A stretch of 64,000 nt of DNA from Duganella radicis. Lineage in GTDB: Bacteria; Pseudomonadota; Gammaproteobacteria; Burkholderiales; Burkholderiaceae_D. Where the stretch lies: positions 124,001 through 188,000 of the forward strand of contig NZ_WNKY01000005.1 of assembly GCF_009720825.1 (NCBI RefSeq), written 5' to 3'. Both the position numbers and the translations under genes were made by a program. The notes under the pieces were generated by a model that saw only the letters and a list, made by a program, of their open reading frames with translations, made no database searches and was not told the origin of the DNA. Shown here piece after piece: positions 46,138 through 55,249 of the stretch (the stretch's first letter is position 1; each line of letters begins with the position of its first letter).

Positions 46138-47040
46138 TTAGTCCATCGCCGCACCGGACGGACGCAGCAGGTCGGCGATGCCGATGCGCTCGGCAAACTC
46201 CACGCGCACCCGCTCGGCCACCTCGGTGACCGCCGTCACGCCGTCATCGACAAAGTCGGTGATCGAGCGGAACGGGCGCGTGCCATGCGGCAGGCCGACG
46301 ATGCGGGCGATGTCGGCCGCCACCGCCGCCGGATCGGCTTCCGGCGGCATCAACTCGGTCAGGCGCGCGCCAACCTGATCCATCAGGCCATCGTAGACCG
46401 CGTAGGCGGCGCTGGTGGCCTGGTCGGCCGGCTTGCCGGCGTTGGCGAAGTGGTCGGTGCCCGCCGTGAACGCGCCCGGCACCACGATCGAAGTTTCGAT
46501 ATTGAAGCGCGCCAGCTCGTACGCCATGGTCACCGCGATCGAATCCATGGCCGCCTTGGCCCCCGCATACGGGCCGAGGAAAGGCGGGAAGCCGCCGCGC
46601 GTGGTCGAACTGCTGACCCACAGCACCAGTCCCTGCTTCCGCGCCCGCATCACCGGCAGCACCGCCTTGTTGACGCGCTGCGTGCCGAGGACATTGGTGT
46701 CGAACACCTTGCTGATTTCCTCCGCCGTGTAGGCCTCGGTCGGGCCGATCACCAGATGGCCGGCGTTATGCACCACCACATCCAGCCGGCCGCGCTCGGC
46801 CATGATGGCGGCCACCGCCGCGTCGGCCGACGCCTGCGACAACACATCCAGCTCCACCGCACGCACATCGGCGCCATGGGCGAAGGCCCAGTCGCGCAGC
46901 TCGCGCACCTTGGCGGCGTTGCGGCCGTGGATGTCGCGCATCGAGGCATACACCGTGTGGCCTGCCAGCGCCAGCGCTTTCACGGACAGATGGCCGATGC
47001 CGGTGCCGGCGCCAGTAACGAGAATAATCGCTTTGCTCAT
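46138..47040 (-). CDS. Short-chain dehydrogenase/reductase
   Basis: A 300-residue classical SDR: cofactor motif VTGAGTGIGHLS at the N-terminus, NAG in VVHNAGHLVI, and the catalytic Tyr-Lys in GPYAGAKAAMD with the serine in WVSSSTT. Substrate unknown. Lies 12 bp behind a second SDR gene, so the two are co-transcribed. Confidence 0.85.
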   Translation of the reverse strand: MSKAIILVTGAGTGIGHLSVKALALAGHTVYASMRDIHGRNAAKVRELRDWAFAHGADVRAVELDVLSQASADAAVAAIMAERGRLDVVVHNAGHLVIGPTEAYTAEEISKVFDTNVLGTQRVNKAVLPVMRARKQGLVLWVSSSTTRGGFPPFLGPYAGAKAAMDSIAVTMAYELARFNIETSIVVPGAFTAGTDHFANAGKPADQATSAAYAVYDGLMDQVGARLTELMPPEADPAAVAADIARIVGLPHGTRPFRSITDFVDDGVTAVTEVAERVRVEFAERIGIADLLRPSGAAMD

Positions 47041-47052
47041 GATGTGTTCTCC

Positions 47053-47787
47053 TTAAACCATGCCGCCGTTGGCGCGCAGCGTCTGGCCGTTGATCCAGCC
47101 GCCCTCGGCGCCGGCCAGGAAGGACACAGCGTTGGCGATGTCTTCCGGCTGGCCCAGGCGCTCCAGCGGCGTCATCTTCGCCAGCCGCTCGATCAGTTCC
47201 GGCGTTTTACCGTCCAGGAACAGCGCGGTGGCGGTCGGGCCTGGCGCCACCGCGTTGACGGTGATGTTCTTGCCGCGCAGCTCCTTGGCCAGGATGCTGG
47301 TCATGGCTTCGATGCCGGCCTTGGTGGCGACGTAGGCCGAGTAGCCAGGCAGCAGCGTGCCGACCAGGCTGGACGAGAAGTTGATGATGCGGCCACCCTG
47401 CTCCAGCTTGCCAGCCGCTTCGCGCATGGTGTTGAAGCTGCCTTTCAGGTTGACGGCCACCAAGCGGTCGAAGGTGTCATCGTCGGTGGCGGCCAGCTGC
47501 GGCAGTTGCGGCGGCATGATGCCGGCGTTGTTGACCAGCACGTCCACCCGGCCCAGTTGGGCGATGGTCTGCTCGAACAGGCGGCGCGCGTCGGCGCTGC
47601 TGGCGACGTCGGCCTGAATGGCGATGGCCTTGCCGCCATCGGCGTGGATGGCGGCGACCACCTTGTCGGCCTCGGCGACGTTGCCGGCATAGTTGACCAC
47701 CACGGCAAAGCCGTCCTTGCCCAGGCGTTGGGCGATGGCGGCGCCAATGCCGCGGGATGCGCCAGTCACGATAGCTACTTGTTTCAT
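47053..47787 (-). CDS. Short-chain dehydrogenase/reductase (3-oxoacyl-ACP reductase-like)
   Basis: A 244-residue SDR: VTGASRGIGAAIAQRL for NADP binding, NNAGIMPPQ, the catalytic serine in NFSSSLVG and Tyr-Lys in YSAYVATKAGIE. It ends WINGQTLRANGGMV, typical of FabG-like reductases. The 150 bp upstream hold its promoter and the tolC-side terminator. Substrate unknown. Confidence 0.87.
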   Translation of the reverse strand: MKQVAIVTGASRGIGAAIAQRLGKDGFAVVVNYAGNVAEADKVVAAIHADGGKAIAIQADVASSADARRLFEQTIAQLGRVDVLVNNAGIMPPQLPQLAATDDDTFDRLVAVNLKGSFNTMREAAGKLEQGGRIINFSSSLVGTLLPGYSAYVATKAGIEAMTSILAKELRGKNITVNAVAPGPTATALFLDGKTPELIERLAKMTPLERLGQPEDIANAVSFLAGAEGGWINGQTLRANGGMV

Positions 47788-47900
47788 GGTCTTGCTCCTT
47801 CGTTGTTTGGTTGCGATGGAGCTAGTATCCGCCTGCGCGGCGTTGGAATAAAGCCATGAAATTTGCTATGACTATGCAATTTTTACTAATAATATGGGCG

Positions 47901-47927
47901 AAAAAAAACCGGCCACACAGGCCGGTT
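47901..47927 (-). terminator. Intrinsic terminator of the tolC-like gene
   Basis: AACCGGCC/GGCCGGTT (47907-47914 with 47920-47927) with a five-base loop is followed on the minus strand by a run of eight T. It starts 11 bp after the stop of the outer-membrane channel gene. Confidence 0.9.
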
Positions 47928-47937
47928 AGGGGAGTAA

Positions 47938-49260
47938 TCAGTGCACCAGCAGCGCGTTAATCGGTGCCAGGTCGGATTCTTTCAGCGAGCCGGCGGCCGA
48001 TTTCAGGCGCAGGCCATTCATGATGGTGTCGTAGCGCGCTTTCGACAGGTCCTTCTGGGTCGAGTACAGCAGCTTTTGCGCATTCAGCACGTCGATGTTG
48101 ATACGCACGCCTACCTGATAGCCCAGCTTGTTCGAGTCCAGCGAGGACTTGCTCGACACCTCGGCCGCTTCCAGCGCCTTGACCTGGGCCAGGCCGCTGG
48201 TCATGCCGAGGAAGGCCTGGCGCGCGGTCTGGGCGGCGGCGCGCTTGGTCGCCTCCAGATCATTGCGTGCCTTGTCTTCCAGCGCGATGGTTTCGCGCAC
48301 CTTGCTGGTCACGGCAAAGCCGTTGAAGATCGGGATGTTCCAGCTGACGCCGATGGCGTTGTTGTTGACGGTGCTGCCGCCACCGGTCTGGCGCTGGTGC
48401 GAGGTGCTGGCGATCAGGCTGGCGGTCGGCAGGTGGTTGGCGCGGTTGCGCGAGATTTCGCGCTTGGCGATTTCCACGTTCAGGCCGGCGGCGATCACCG
48501 CGTAATTCTGCGTTTCAGCCGAGCTGATCCAAGGGTCCACGGTGGCCGGCGACGGCGGCGCGATGGTCACGCCGGTGCGCAGCGGCGCCAGCTCGGCCGT
48601 GCTCTGGCCGACGATCACTTGCAGCGCGGTGCGCTTGTTGTCCAGGTCGTTAATCGCGGCAAATTCCTGCGCCACCACCAGGTCGTACGCGGCTTGCGCC
48701 TCGTGGGTGTCGGTGATGGTCTGGGTGCCGACCTCGAAATTGCGCTTGGCCGACGCCAGCTGTTCGGTGGTGGCCACTTTCTGCGCCTGGGTCGCGGTCA
48801 GGTTGTCCTGCGCGGTCAGCACGTCGAAGTAAGCCTGCGCCACGCGCACGATCAGGTCTTGCTGGGCTTGCGAGAAAGTGGCCTCGGCCGTGGCTTGCGA
48901 CAGCTTGCTCTGCTGGTAGGTTTCCCACGCGCCCCAGTTGAACAGCGGCTGCGACAGCGCCACGGTGTAAGTGTTGGCGTGGTAATCGGTGTCGTTCTTG
49001 ATGGTGTTGCCGGTCAAGAATTCCGACGAGGTGGCGTCGCCGGTGTTGCGGGTATTGGAACCGCTGGCGGACACCGTCGGCAGCAGGCCCGAGCGCCCCT
49101 GGGTGATGCGTTCCTGGCCGGCGGCAAGCGAAGAGCGGGCGCTGGCGTAGGTCGCGTCATTGGCCAGTGCTTGCTGGTACACCTGGAGCAGGTCGGCCGC
49201 CTGTGCGTTGAGCGTCAAAAAGGCGCTGGCGATCAGCACGGCGATAAGGGGTCTCTGCAT
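47938..49260 (-). CDS. tolC: TolC-family outer membrane efflux channel
   Basis: 440 residues from the ATG at 49260 behind GGAG. A signal peptide MQRPLIAVLIASAFLTLNAQ ends near AQA-AD. The mature protein shows the internal duplication and helical pattern of TolC (YQQALANDATYASARSSLAA; ALSQPLFNWGAWETYQQSKL; VSWNIPIFNGFAVTSKVRET; LGYQVGVRINIDVLNAQKLL). It forms the outer-membrane exit duct for type I secretion or RND pumps. No pump gene adjoins it, as is usual for tolC itself. Confidence 0.9.
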   Translation of the reverse strand: MQRPLIAVLIASAFLTLNAQAADLLQVYQQALANDATYASARSSLAAGQERITQGRSGLLPTVSASGSNTRNTGDATSSEFLTGNTIKNDTDYHANTYTVALSQPLFNWGAWETYQQSKLSQATAEATFSQAQQDLIVRVAQAYFDVLTAQDNLTATQAQKVATTEQLASAKRNFEVGTQTITDTHEAQAAYDLVVAQEFAAINDLDNKRTALQVIVGQSTAELAPLRTGVTIAPPSPATVDPWISSAETQNYAVIAAGLNVEIAKREISRNRANHLPTASLIASTSHQRQTGGGSTVNNNAIGVSWNIPIFNGFAVTSKVRETIALEDKARNDLEATKRAAAQTARQAFLGMTSGLAQVKALEAAEVSSKSSLDSNKLGYQVGVRINIDVLNAQKLLYSTQKDLSKARYDTIMNGLRLKSAAGSLKESDLAPINALLVH

Positions 49261-49347
49261 TGCAATCTCCGTTGGAGTCATCAAAAAGTTGAACAAATCA
49301 AAAACACTGCTTCCCTGGCGCCGCGCCGGCCGACAGCGCGCCGGCCA

Positions 49348-49671
49348 TCAGTACTTGGCCATCGTGCTATCGACTTGCAGCGCCCAGGCGTGGATGCCAC
49401 CCGTCAGGTTGATCATCTTGCCGAAGCCGTTACGCTCCAGGAAGGCGGCCACCTGCATACTGCGCGCACCGTGATGGCAGATGCAGACAATCGCCGCATC
49501 CTCATCGAGATCATCGATGCGCGCCGGTATGGTATTCATCGGGATCTGGACCGAGCCTTCAATGCGGCAGGTCTCGAACTCCCAGTTTTCACGCACGTCC
49601 AGCAACATCGGGTTGGGACGCGCGTCGTCTGCCAGCCAGTCGGCCAGCTCCAGCGCGGTAATCTGCTGCAT
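49348..49671 (-). CDS. Rhodanese-like sulfurtransferase
   Basis: A 107-residue single-domain rhodanese (PMLLDVRENWEFETCRIEGS at the start). The active-site cysteine loop is CHHGARSMQ. GlpE/PspE-like proteins of this size move sulfane sulfur to thiophilic acceptors. It follows the methyltransferase gene by 11 bp, and the order PCMT-rhodanese-tolC is common in related betaproteobacteria. Confidence 0.88.
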   Translation of the reverse strand: MQQITALELADWLADDARPNPMLLDVRENWEFETCRIEGSVQIPMNTIPARIDDLDEDAAIVCICHHGARSMQVAAFLERNGFGKMINLTGGIHAWALQVDSTMAKY

Positions 49672-49682
49672 GGCGAACCCGC

Positions 49683-50336
49683 TTAAAACTTGAACTGCGA
49701 CGGCGCCACTGCCGATGCCAGCGCCTTGACGTTGGTCTCGAACAGGGTGCGGGTGTCGTAGCCGGCTTCGCCGGTGCGGGTGATCAGCTGCGCCTTCATC
49801 GCCGGCGCCTGGCCGATGATGACCGCCAGACGACCGCCCACTTTCAGTTGTTGCAACATCGCTTCCGGCAGCACCGGCAGCGAGCCCGACACCACGATCA
49901 CATCGAACGGGGCGCCGTTGGACCAGCCTTGCGCGCCGTTGCCCAGCTCAACGGTCACATTGGTGACGCCGTTGTCGGCCAGATTCTTTTCCGCCAGCGC
50001 CTTCAGTTCCGGCGACACTTCCACCGCCGTCACCTTTTGCGCCTTGTGGCCCAGCAGCGCGGCCAGGTAGCCGGTGCCGGCGCCGACCAGCAGCACCGAC
50101 TCGTGCTTCTTCAGGGCCAGGTCTTGCAGCAGGCGGGCTTCGATCTTCGGCGCCAGCATCGCTTCGCCGCCCGGCAGCGGGATTTCGATGTCGGCGAAGG
50201 CCAGCGCCTTGTGCGCGGCCGGCACGAAGTTTTCACGTTTGACAACGTGCAGCAACTCCAGGACTTCGGCGTCCAGGACGTCCCAAGGACGGATTTGCTG
50301 TTCGATCATGTTGAAGCGGGCTTGTTCGATATTCAT
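49683..50336 (-). CDS. Protein-L-isoaspartate O-methyltransferase-family protein
   Basis: A 217-residue SAM-dependent methyltransferase: motif I LLVGAGTGYLAALLG, then VTAVEVSPELKALAEKNLA and PFDVIVVSGSLPVLPEAML. Compared with true Pcm it has IEQQIRPWDVLDAEVL near the N-terminus and may not be a repair enzyme. It starts the operon with the rhodanese and possibly tolC. The 169 bp upstream to the tetR-type gene hold no gene. Confidence 0.8.
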   Translation of the reverse strand: MNIEQARFNMIEQQIRPWDVLDAEVLELLHVVKRENFVPAAHKALAFADIEIPLPGGEAMLAPKIEARLLQDLALKKHESVLLVGAGTGYLAALLGHKAQKVTAVEVSPELKALAEKNLADNGVTNVTVELGNGAQGWSNGAPFDVIVVSGSLPVLPEAMLQQLKVGGRLAVIIGQAPAMKAQLITRTGEAGYDTRTLFETNVKALASAVAPSQFKF

Positions 50337-50505
50337 CTTGAGACTCGGGTCGGGATTAAATAATCCGTCATTTTATCGTTGAACTGGCATCGAGGCACAT
50401 ATTAACGATTCGACGACAGATTGGCGGGAAATTGCGACAGGTTGCAGTTTAAGGGGGGTGAACCTGCGAAAAAGGCAAGCTGGATGGAAAAATACGGGGC
50501 GGCGC

Positions 50506-51150
50506 TCACGGCTTGGGCGCCTCCAGGCCGACCAGCGTGGTGCTGATAAAGGTGTCCAGGAACACGTGCGGATCGACCGGCGGCATCTGGCAGGCCGGCA
50601 TGAAGGAGCGGGTCCACATCATCAGCATCATGACCGGGGCGATCAGGACCTGGGTCATGACGGCCGGATCGACCGGGCGGAACTCGCCGCTGGCGATGCC
50701 GCGCTGGAGCACGCCGGTGATCAGGGCGCTGCCGCGCGCCACCACCTCTTCATTGTGGAACTTCACCAGTTCCGGGAAATTATGGCCCTCGGCCAGCATC
50801 AGCTTGGTGACGCCGGCGATGGGCGTGGCGCAGATCTGGTCCCACCAGCGCATCAGCAAGGCGCGCAGCAGCTCGCTGCTGCTGCCCTCGAACACCGCCG
50901 CGTCCTGCTCGGCCTGGCCGATGGTGGCAACGATGCTCTCGCGCACCACGGCCTTGAACAATTCTTCTTTGTTAGTGAAATACAAATACAGCGTGCCCTT
51001 GGAGACGCCGGCATGCTTGGCGACGTCTTCCAGGCGGGTGGCGGCATAGCCGCGCTCCACGAACTGATCCAGCGCAGCCGCCAGCAACTCCTGCGGCCGC
51101 GCGTCCTTGCGCCGCTCCCAGCGTGGCTTGGTGTCTTGAGGGGCTTGCAT
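50506..51150 (-). CDS. TetR/AcrR-family transcriptional regulator
   Basis: A 214-residue TetR-family repressor. The helix-turn-helix lies at about residues 35-65 (YAATRLEDVAKHAGVSKGTL then YLYFTNKEELFK), and the rest is the ligand-binding helical domain. Likely controls its own promoter and perhaps an efflux system linked to the tolC-like gene. It is the last conserved chromosomal gene before the transposon-like region; its promoter side faces that region. Confidence 0.87.
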   Translation of the reverse strand: MQAPQDTKPRWERRKDARPQELLAAALDQFVERGYAATRLEDVAKHAGVSKGTLYLYFTNKEELFKAVVRESIVATIGQAEQDAAVFEGSSSELLRALLMRWWDQICATPIAGVTKLMLAEGHNFPELVKFHNEEVVARGSALITGVLQRGIASGEFRPVDPAVMTQVLIAPVMMLMMWTRSFMPACQMPPVDPHVFLDTFISTTLVGLEAPKP

Positions 51151-51167
51151 GGGTGTAGGTGAAAGTA

Positions 51168-51181
51168 ACTTACTTGTGAGT
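51168..51181. promoter_or_regulatory. Candidate TetR-type operator
   Basis: ACTTACTTGTGAGT is a dyad of the form ACTNAC-TT-GTNAGT, 18 bp upstream of the tetR-type ATG, the common AcrR-like autoregulatory pattern. If correct, the native promoter of the regulator survived and the mobile element must start to the right of it. Confidence 0.5.
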
Positions 51182-51245
51182 CATTAATATAAACGCAAGG
51201 CGGGGGAGCGTCAAGCGGATCGCATTGCTGGCAAGCAGGAATATG

Positions 51246-51302
51246 AACTTAAACAGAGAATAAGAACTTGAACACGGAATAAAAACTTGAACGAACAATA
51301 TA
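51246..51302 (+). repeat. Three tandem 19-bp repeats: candidate transposase-binding end of the Tn7-like element
   Basis: Three consecutive 19-bp units start with AACTT at 51246, 51265 and 51284; the first two read AACTTAAACAGAGAATAAG and AACTTGAACACGGAATAAA, and the third diverges after AACTTGAAC. Tandem sites just outside the xre-tnsA genes are what the TnsB-binding right end of a Tn7-like element looks like. The exact terminus was not found. The rest of 51151-51462 contains promoter-like AT-rich DNA and a dyad GATAAAA/TTTTATC (about 51316-51377), but no gene. Confidence 0.6.
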
Positions 51303-51462
51303 TTGAGAATGTCGTGATAAAACAACGAACAATTCCAACAACTGTTTGAATTACAGAATTTTATCGCTGACTATAGCTGGAATTACAAAAAATTATCTTG
51401 CAACTCCTTCTGTGGCGTTTTTATACTCCGCAGAAGGTTCTATTTAAGGCAGTAAATTGCTT

Positions 51463-51891
51463 ATGAGCCCGTTCTCAATTTTGATGAAGGAATTACGTAC
51501 ATGGTGTGGCCTGACACAAGTCGAGTTCGCACTAAAACTTAATGTCGAGCAGAGCTATGTATCAGCCATAGAGGTCGGCAAAAAAGGCCCTCCAAGCGCG
51601 GATTTCATTGCAAAACTAATTGAGGCCTTCGATTTGGACCGCAGATGGGAGCGTCGCTTGGAAGAAGCTCTGGATTTGTCCCAACGAAGAATGGAACTTC
51701 CTAAAGGCACCTCAACTGAGACCTATAGGATTTTTAACGGATTAAGAAAACAGATCAACGATCTTCATCCGGCACAAATTGAATTAATTGAGTACGCATT
51801 AAAGCTGCCTGAGGTTATCAAAATGCACGAAAGTCAGTTACGAGTGACTCGCGCGGCCTCAGGCAATGTTGAGAAAGATCTGGGGCAGTAG
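51463..51891 (+). CDS. XRE-type helix-turn-helix regulator of the transposon module
   Basis: 142 residues from the ATG at 51463 (a TTG two codons earlier is possible). Residues about 8-65 form a Cro/C1-type helix-turn-helix (LRTWCGLTQVEFALKLNVEQ then SYVSAIEVGKKGPP). The C-terminal half is polar and helical with no known domain. It lies between the tandem repeats and tnsA, in the same direction, so it may repress the transposition genes. Confidence 0.78.
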   Translation: MSPFSILMKELRTWCGLTQVEFALKLNVEQSYVSAIEVGKKGPPSADFIAKLIEAFDLDRRWERRLEEALDLSQRRMELPKGTSTETYRIFNGLRKQINDLHPAQIELIEYALKLPEVIKMHESQLRVTRAASGNVEKDLGQ

Positions 51892-51981
51892 CGGTGGCGG
51901 CTGATTCATAGAACACTTCGGCCGCGCAGTTACCGGTTTCTTCTTGAGGAACCAGGTGACTCATGCCCCGCAGGATGTTTT

Positions 51982-52893
51982 ATGAATACGGTCACACGGC
52001 GTCAGGAACTGGTATTTAAGAAAATCTGCGAGCGCATCCTCGCAGGAGATGGATCTGGACATCGCAGGCTTTATCGGCCTTGGTTGCAGCTCCGTAGAAA
52101 AAACACGTCTAAAGTATCCAATCAGGTACAAGGATGGGTCGTACCGCTCGGGCGGATAGCAACCTATATGTCTCGAGGAGAGTATCGCACTGCGATGCTG
52201 CTGCTCTGGCTTGGCGTTGCTGATCTGAGAGAGCAGTATCCTATTTGGCCGACCGCACACCCCCATCCCTTACAAGGTGCAGAGTTCGCGCCGCCGAATC
52301 TCGGCCGGGTTAGAGGCCTTCTTGAAATCGCGGAAGAAGCCGGCATTGAGCACGGTCAAGAAGTCGGCACAAACATCCCATATATCGCAACAATCGATTT
52401 AGCTGCGACAGTTATTGTTGACGGCACAGCTCGTCTATTCCTCTTCGCCCTAAAACCGTTCGCAACGGAGGACTACAAAGTTCCCTGGAGAACAGCTGAG
52501 CGCCTCGAACTTGAGCGGCGCTATTCAATGGAGATAGCTGCGCCTTACGATTTAATTTACAGCGGCATCGTCCCTGACACTCTCGCGGCAAATCTAGATC
52601 AGTGGGTAGTACATTCGGACTTGAATGAACATCAGCATTTACTAGCCAGCTTGCATCGCTTCATTGACGAGATGAACGCACATCGCAATGTATCAATTAG
52701 GGATGCTGTCTCACATGCAGCTAAGGTATGCCGAATCAACATTGGCGAAGCCTGGGTGCTCTACAGCCACTGCGCTTGGCACCAGTATATCGACATCGAT
52801 CCGCGCGTCGAACCACTGCACTCGTACCCGGCACCAGCCGGCGGGCAGAAGTTTAGGCAGCAGCTTCGCGAAAAATTCTTTGGATGGGTATGA
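51982..52893 (+). CDS. TnsA-like transposon endonuclease
   Basis: A 303-residue protein with the TnsA restriction-endonuclease-like core: Glu84 in LREQYPIWP, Asp139 in ATIDLAATV, and Lys158 in LFALKPF. The residue two before the lysine, usually glutamine (QxK), is alanine (Ala156). The C-terminal part (about 190-300) would be the TnsC-contact domain. In Tn7, TnsA cuts the 5' ends of the element so that it moves by cut-and-paste. Its stop is 1 bp before the tnsB start. Confidence 0.82.
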   Translation: MNTVTRRQELVFKKICERILAGDGSGHRRLYRPWLQLRRKNTSKVSNQVQGWVVPLGRIATYMSRGEYRTAMLLLWLGVADLREQYPIWPTAHPHPLQGAEFAPPNLGRVRGLLEIAEEAGIEHGQEVGTNIPYIATIDLAATVIVDGTARLFLFALKPFATEDYKVPWRTAERLELERRYSMEIAAPYDLIYSGIVPDTLAANLDQWVVHSDLNEHQHLLASLHRFIDEMNAHRNVSIRDAVSHAAKVCRINIGEAWVLYSHCAWHQYIDIDPRVEPLHSYPAPAGGQKFRQQLREKFFGWV

Positions 52894-52894
52894 C

Positions 52895-55249
52895 ATGGAC
52901 AACGTTGATCTTCAAGCTGGCGCAATCTACGCCTGCTTAAAGGACCATTTGCCTCTACCTAATACTTTCCGTCTGTTGGACATTCAGGTAAGCCTGAACG
53001 GTGCCACAGTCATCGGAATACCAGAAGTGCGTATTCGTGGCGAAGGCAAACAGAAGTACTACTACGCTGGAGGTTTCCAGCGCATACAGCTATCAGAGTT
53101 ACGTGAATGGCTAATGCAGGGCTTGATAAAGCCATCCAATCTTCAACTCCCGCCATTTTGGATGATGAGTGACGAGCAGTTGACCGTACGATTCTCACGC
53201 ACAAAGAACTCGGAGGATCGGCCCAAAGCATTGAAGACTCGCGATTTCAAATGGTCACTTATCGAACCAATCGTCCCACCTCCTTTGGGAACAGGAGCGA
53301 TACCGCCCAACCTAAGCTATCTCGATAGCTTGGTCACCGAACGCGCCAAAGCCGCCGGCGTCAGCCCAGGCCAGGTGTTCGACGCGCTCCATCGTTTCTA
53401 CGCTTTTCACTGTCTGACCAATAGCTTGCTGCCGAACCGATTAGGTCGTTGTGGCAATCCAGGCCAGAAGCGCGTAGGAAAAAACTCAAAGCTTGGCCGC
53501 AAAAATACTGCAGCCAAACTGGGAGACGATGAGCAGCGAGGACTTATGCTGACTCACGACGATATTCAACATATTGAAGATTGCTTTCAACTTATTAGCC
53601 CAGGAACCACCTCCAAAGATGCGTACGATCTCATGGGAAGAATGTTCTACAACAGCGGCAATGAGTATAAAAATGGGGTTGTCATGCCCCAGCTTCTACC
53701 TAAGCATTTGCGTCCTACTTACAACGAGTTCATGTATAGAGGTACGCAGTCCGTCGCCGATGGCGGCGCCGCCAGACGAATAATGGGCGAAGGTAAATGG
53801 CTGAGAGACTTTCGCCCCCTCTCTGGCACCGCTACCGACGGCCTCACAGCAATTGGACAGACAGGTTCAGTTGACGCTTCCCCAATCGATGTACACACAG
53901 TTTCAATCACAAATCCATGTCAGCCAATCGGCGTTGGACGTGCAGTATTCGTTCGAGACGTCTATTCTGGACTATTCGTTGGCTGGTCGCTATCGATCAA
54001 TAATCCCAAAGCGGAAGACGCGAAGCTTGCGATATTACGCGCAGCGGAAAGCAAGAAGAACCAGCTGAGAAAGTACGGCTTGAACTTTCCGGAAAGTGAC
54101 TTTCCCTCGATCTTCTTTTCCAGATACCACTCTGACAACGGCGAACTGCGATGCAAGGACGCGATGTTTTCCATTGGAGATGAGTTGAAACGAAGTATCG
54201 AATACGTCCCGGCCAGGAGAGCCGATTTGAATAGCCCATCCGAGACAGGGCATCAGTTGCGCCATAAGACGTTAGACCAGAAGCTCCCCGGCGCGACTTT
54301 TGGTCGGCAGCGCGAACGCGGTGAAACGCCACCAATTGAGAATGCAGTGCTATCAAGGTTTGCTTACATGCGCATGCTACTGGATTGGGTTCACTGGTAC
54401 AACGTTAGAAAGCAACTGCCCCTCAGCGAAATCCCAGCAGAAATGCGGCGGGACTTCGCGTCAAGAAAGGAAGAGCTTCCGCGGAACCGTTTGGGCATTT
54501 TTAAGTGGGCCATCACCAATGGTTATAGCACCGGAAGACCTTTGCCATTGGACCTGTTACGCGCACATTTGCTTCCACGGTACAAAGCTAGTATTCGACG
54601 CGACGGAATTGTCCTTCATAGGCCGGCGACCGGAGACGTGGTCGAGCTACTCCGCGGCGCACGCTTCAACGACGCCTACTTGGTGGAAAGCGGAATGATG
54701 CGGGAAGCCATACATCGGAGAACCACACATATCGAAGTGCGCGCTGACCCTGACGATCTTTCGTGCGTCTACATTATCGATGACAATGGGATTCACTGCA
54801 TCCCTAACATCCTCGGCGATGCTTTACTCATCAAAGAAGGAACGATCAGCGATCTTTGCGGCCTGAATGATGAAGAGCGTCTCTTGAATGTCCTTTCCGC
54901 CGGAAAGGTTGACCAAGACAACGCGGACCTGGCATCAATGCGTGAGGAGACGGTAATGAAGGAGCACGAACGTCAAAAGGCGCATGCTGCTGCCCTGGAG
55001 GCCACAGAAGCGAGAAGGCCTCCACTAGGAATAAAAGAGGCACAAGCTGAAGAAAAGCGTTCATCCCTGGATGCGGCGCTAGCCGACTACGCAACTTTCG
55101 CCCCTACCTCGGAGCCGGAGCCACCATCGCCACCCCGACCTGATATTCAGGATTCTGCGAGCTCCCCGACGTCATCGACATTAAATAGCTTAGAACAACA
55201 CCGAATGAATAAGCTTCTTGAATTTATGGGCGGGAAGGCACAATCATGA
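52895..55249 (+). CDS. tnsB: TnsB-like DDE transposase
   Basis: 784 residues from the ATG at 52895 (the frame is open upstream, but that part overlaps tnsA). The integrase-core triad is Asp332 (SPIDVHTVSI), Asp414 (YHSDNGELRC) and Glu450 (NSPSETGHQ). N-terminal DNA-binding domains precede it and a Mu-transposase-like beta-barrel follows. The last about 110 residues are charged and coiled, probably the TnsC-interacting tail. It cuts the 3' ends and joins them to the target. Overlaps tnsC by ATGA. Confidence 0.9.
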   Translation: MDNVDLQAGAIYACLKDHLPLPNTFRLLDIQVSLNGATVIGIPEVRIRGEGKQKYYYAGGFQRIQLSELREWLMQGLIKPSNLQLPPFWMMSDEQLTVRFSRTKNSEDRPKALKTRDFKWSLIEPIVPPPLGTGAIPPNLSYLDSLVTERAKAAGVSPGQVFDALHRFYAFHCLTNSLLPNRLGRCGNPGQKRVGKNSKLGRKNTAAKLGDDEQRGLMLTHDDIQHIEDCFQLISPGTTSKDAYDLMGRMFYNSGNEYKNGVVMPQLLPKHLRPTYNEFMYRGTQSVADGGAARRIMGEGKWLRDFRPLSGTATDGLTAIGQTGSVDASPIDVHTVSITNPCQPIGVGRAVFVRDVYSGLFVGWSLSINNPKAEDAKLAILRAAESKKNQLRKYGLNFPESDFPSIFFSRYHSDNGELRCKDAMFSIGDELKRSIEYVPARRADLNSPSETGHQLRHKTLDQKLPGATFGRQRERGETPPIENAVLSRFAYMRMLLDWVHWYNVRKQLPLSEIPAEMRRDFASRKEELPRNRLGIFKWAITNGYSTGRPLPLDLLRAHLLPRYKASIRRDGIVLHRPATGDVVELLRGARFNDAYLVESGMMREAIHRRTTHIEVRADPDDLSCVYIIDDNGIHCIPNILGDALLIKEGTISDLCGLNDEERLLNVLSAGKVDQDNADLASMREETVMKEHERQKAHAAALEATEARRPPLGIKEAQAEEKRSSLDAALADYATFAPTSEPEPPSPPRPDIQDSASSPTSSTLNSLEQHRMNKLLEFMGGKAQS

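Noticed and set aside
52688..52894. Longer N-terminus of the TnsB-like transposase
   Set aside because: These 69 codons lie within the intact tnsA frame and have no homology-like pattern; the ATG at 52895 follows the tnsA stop directly.
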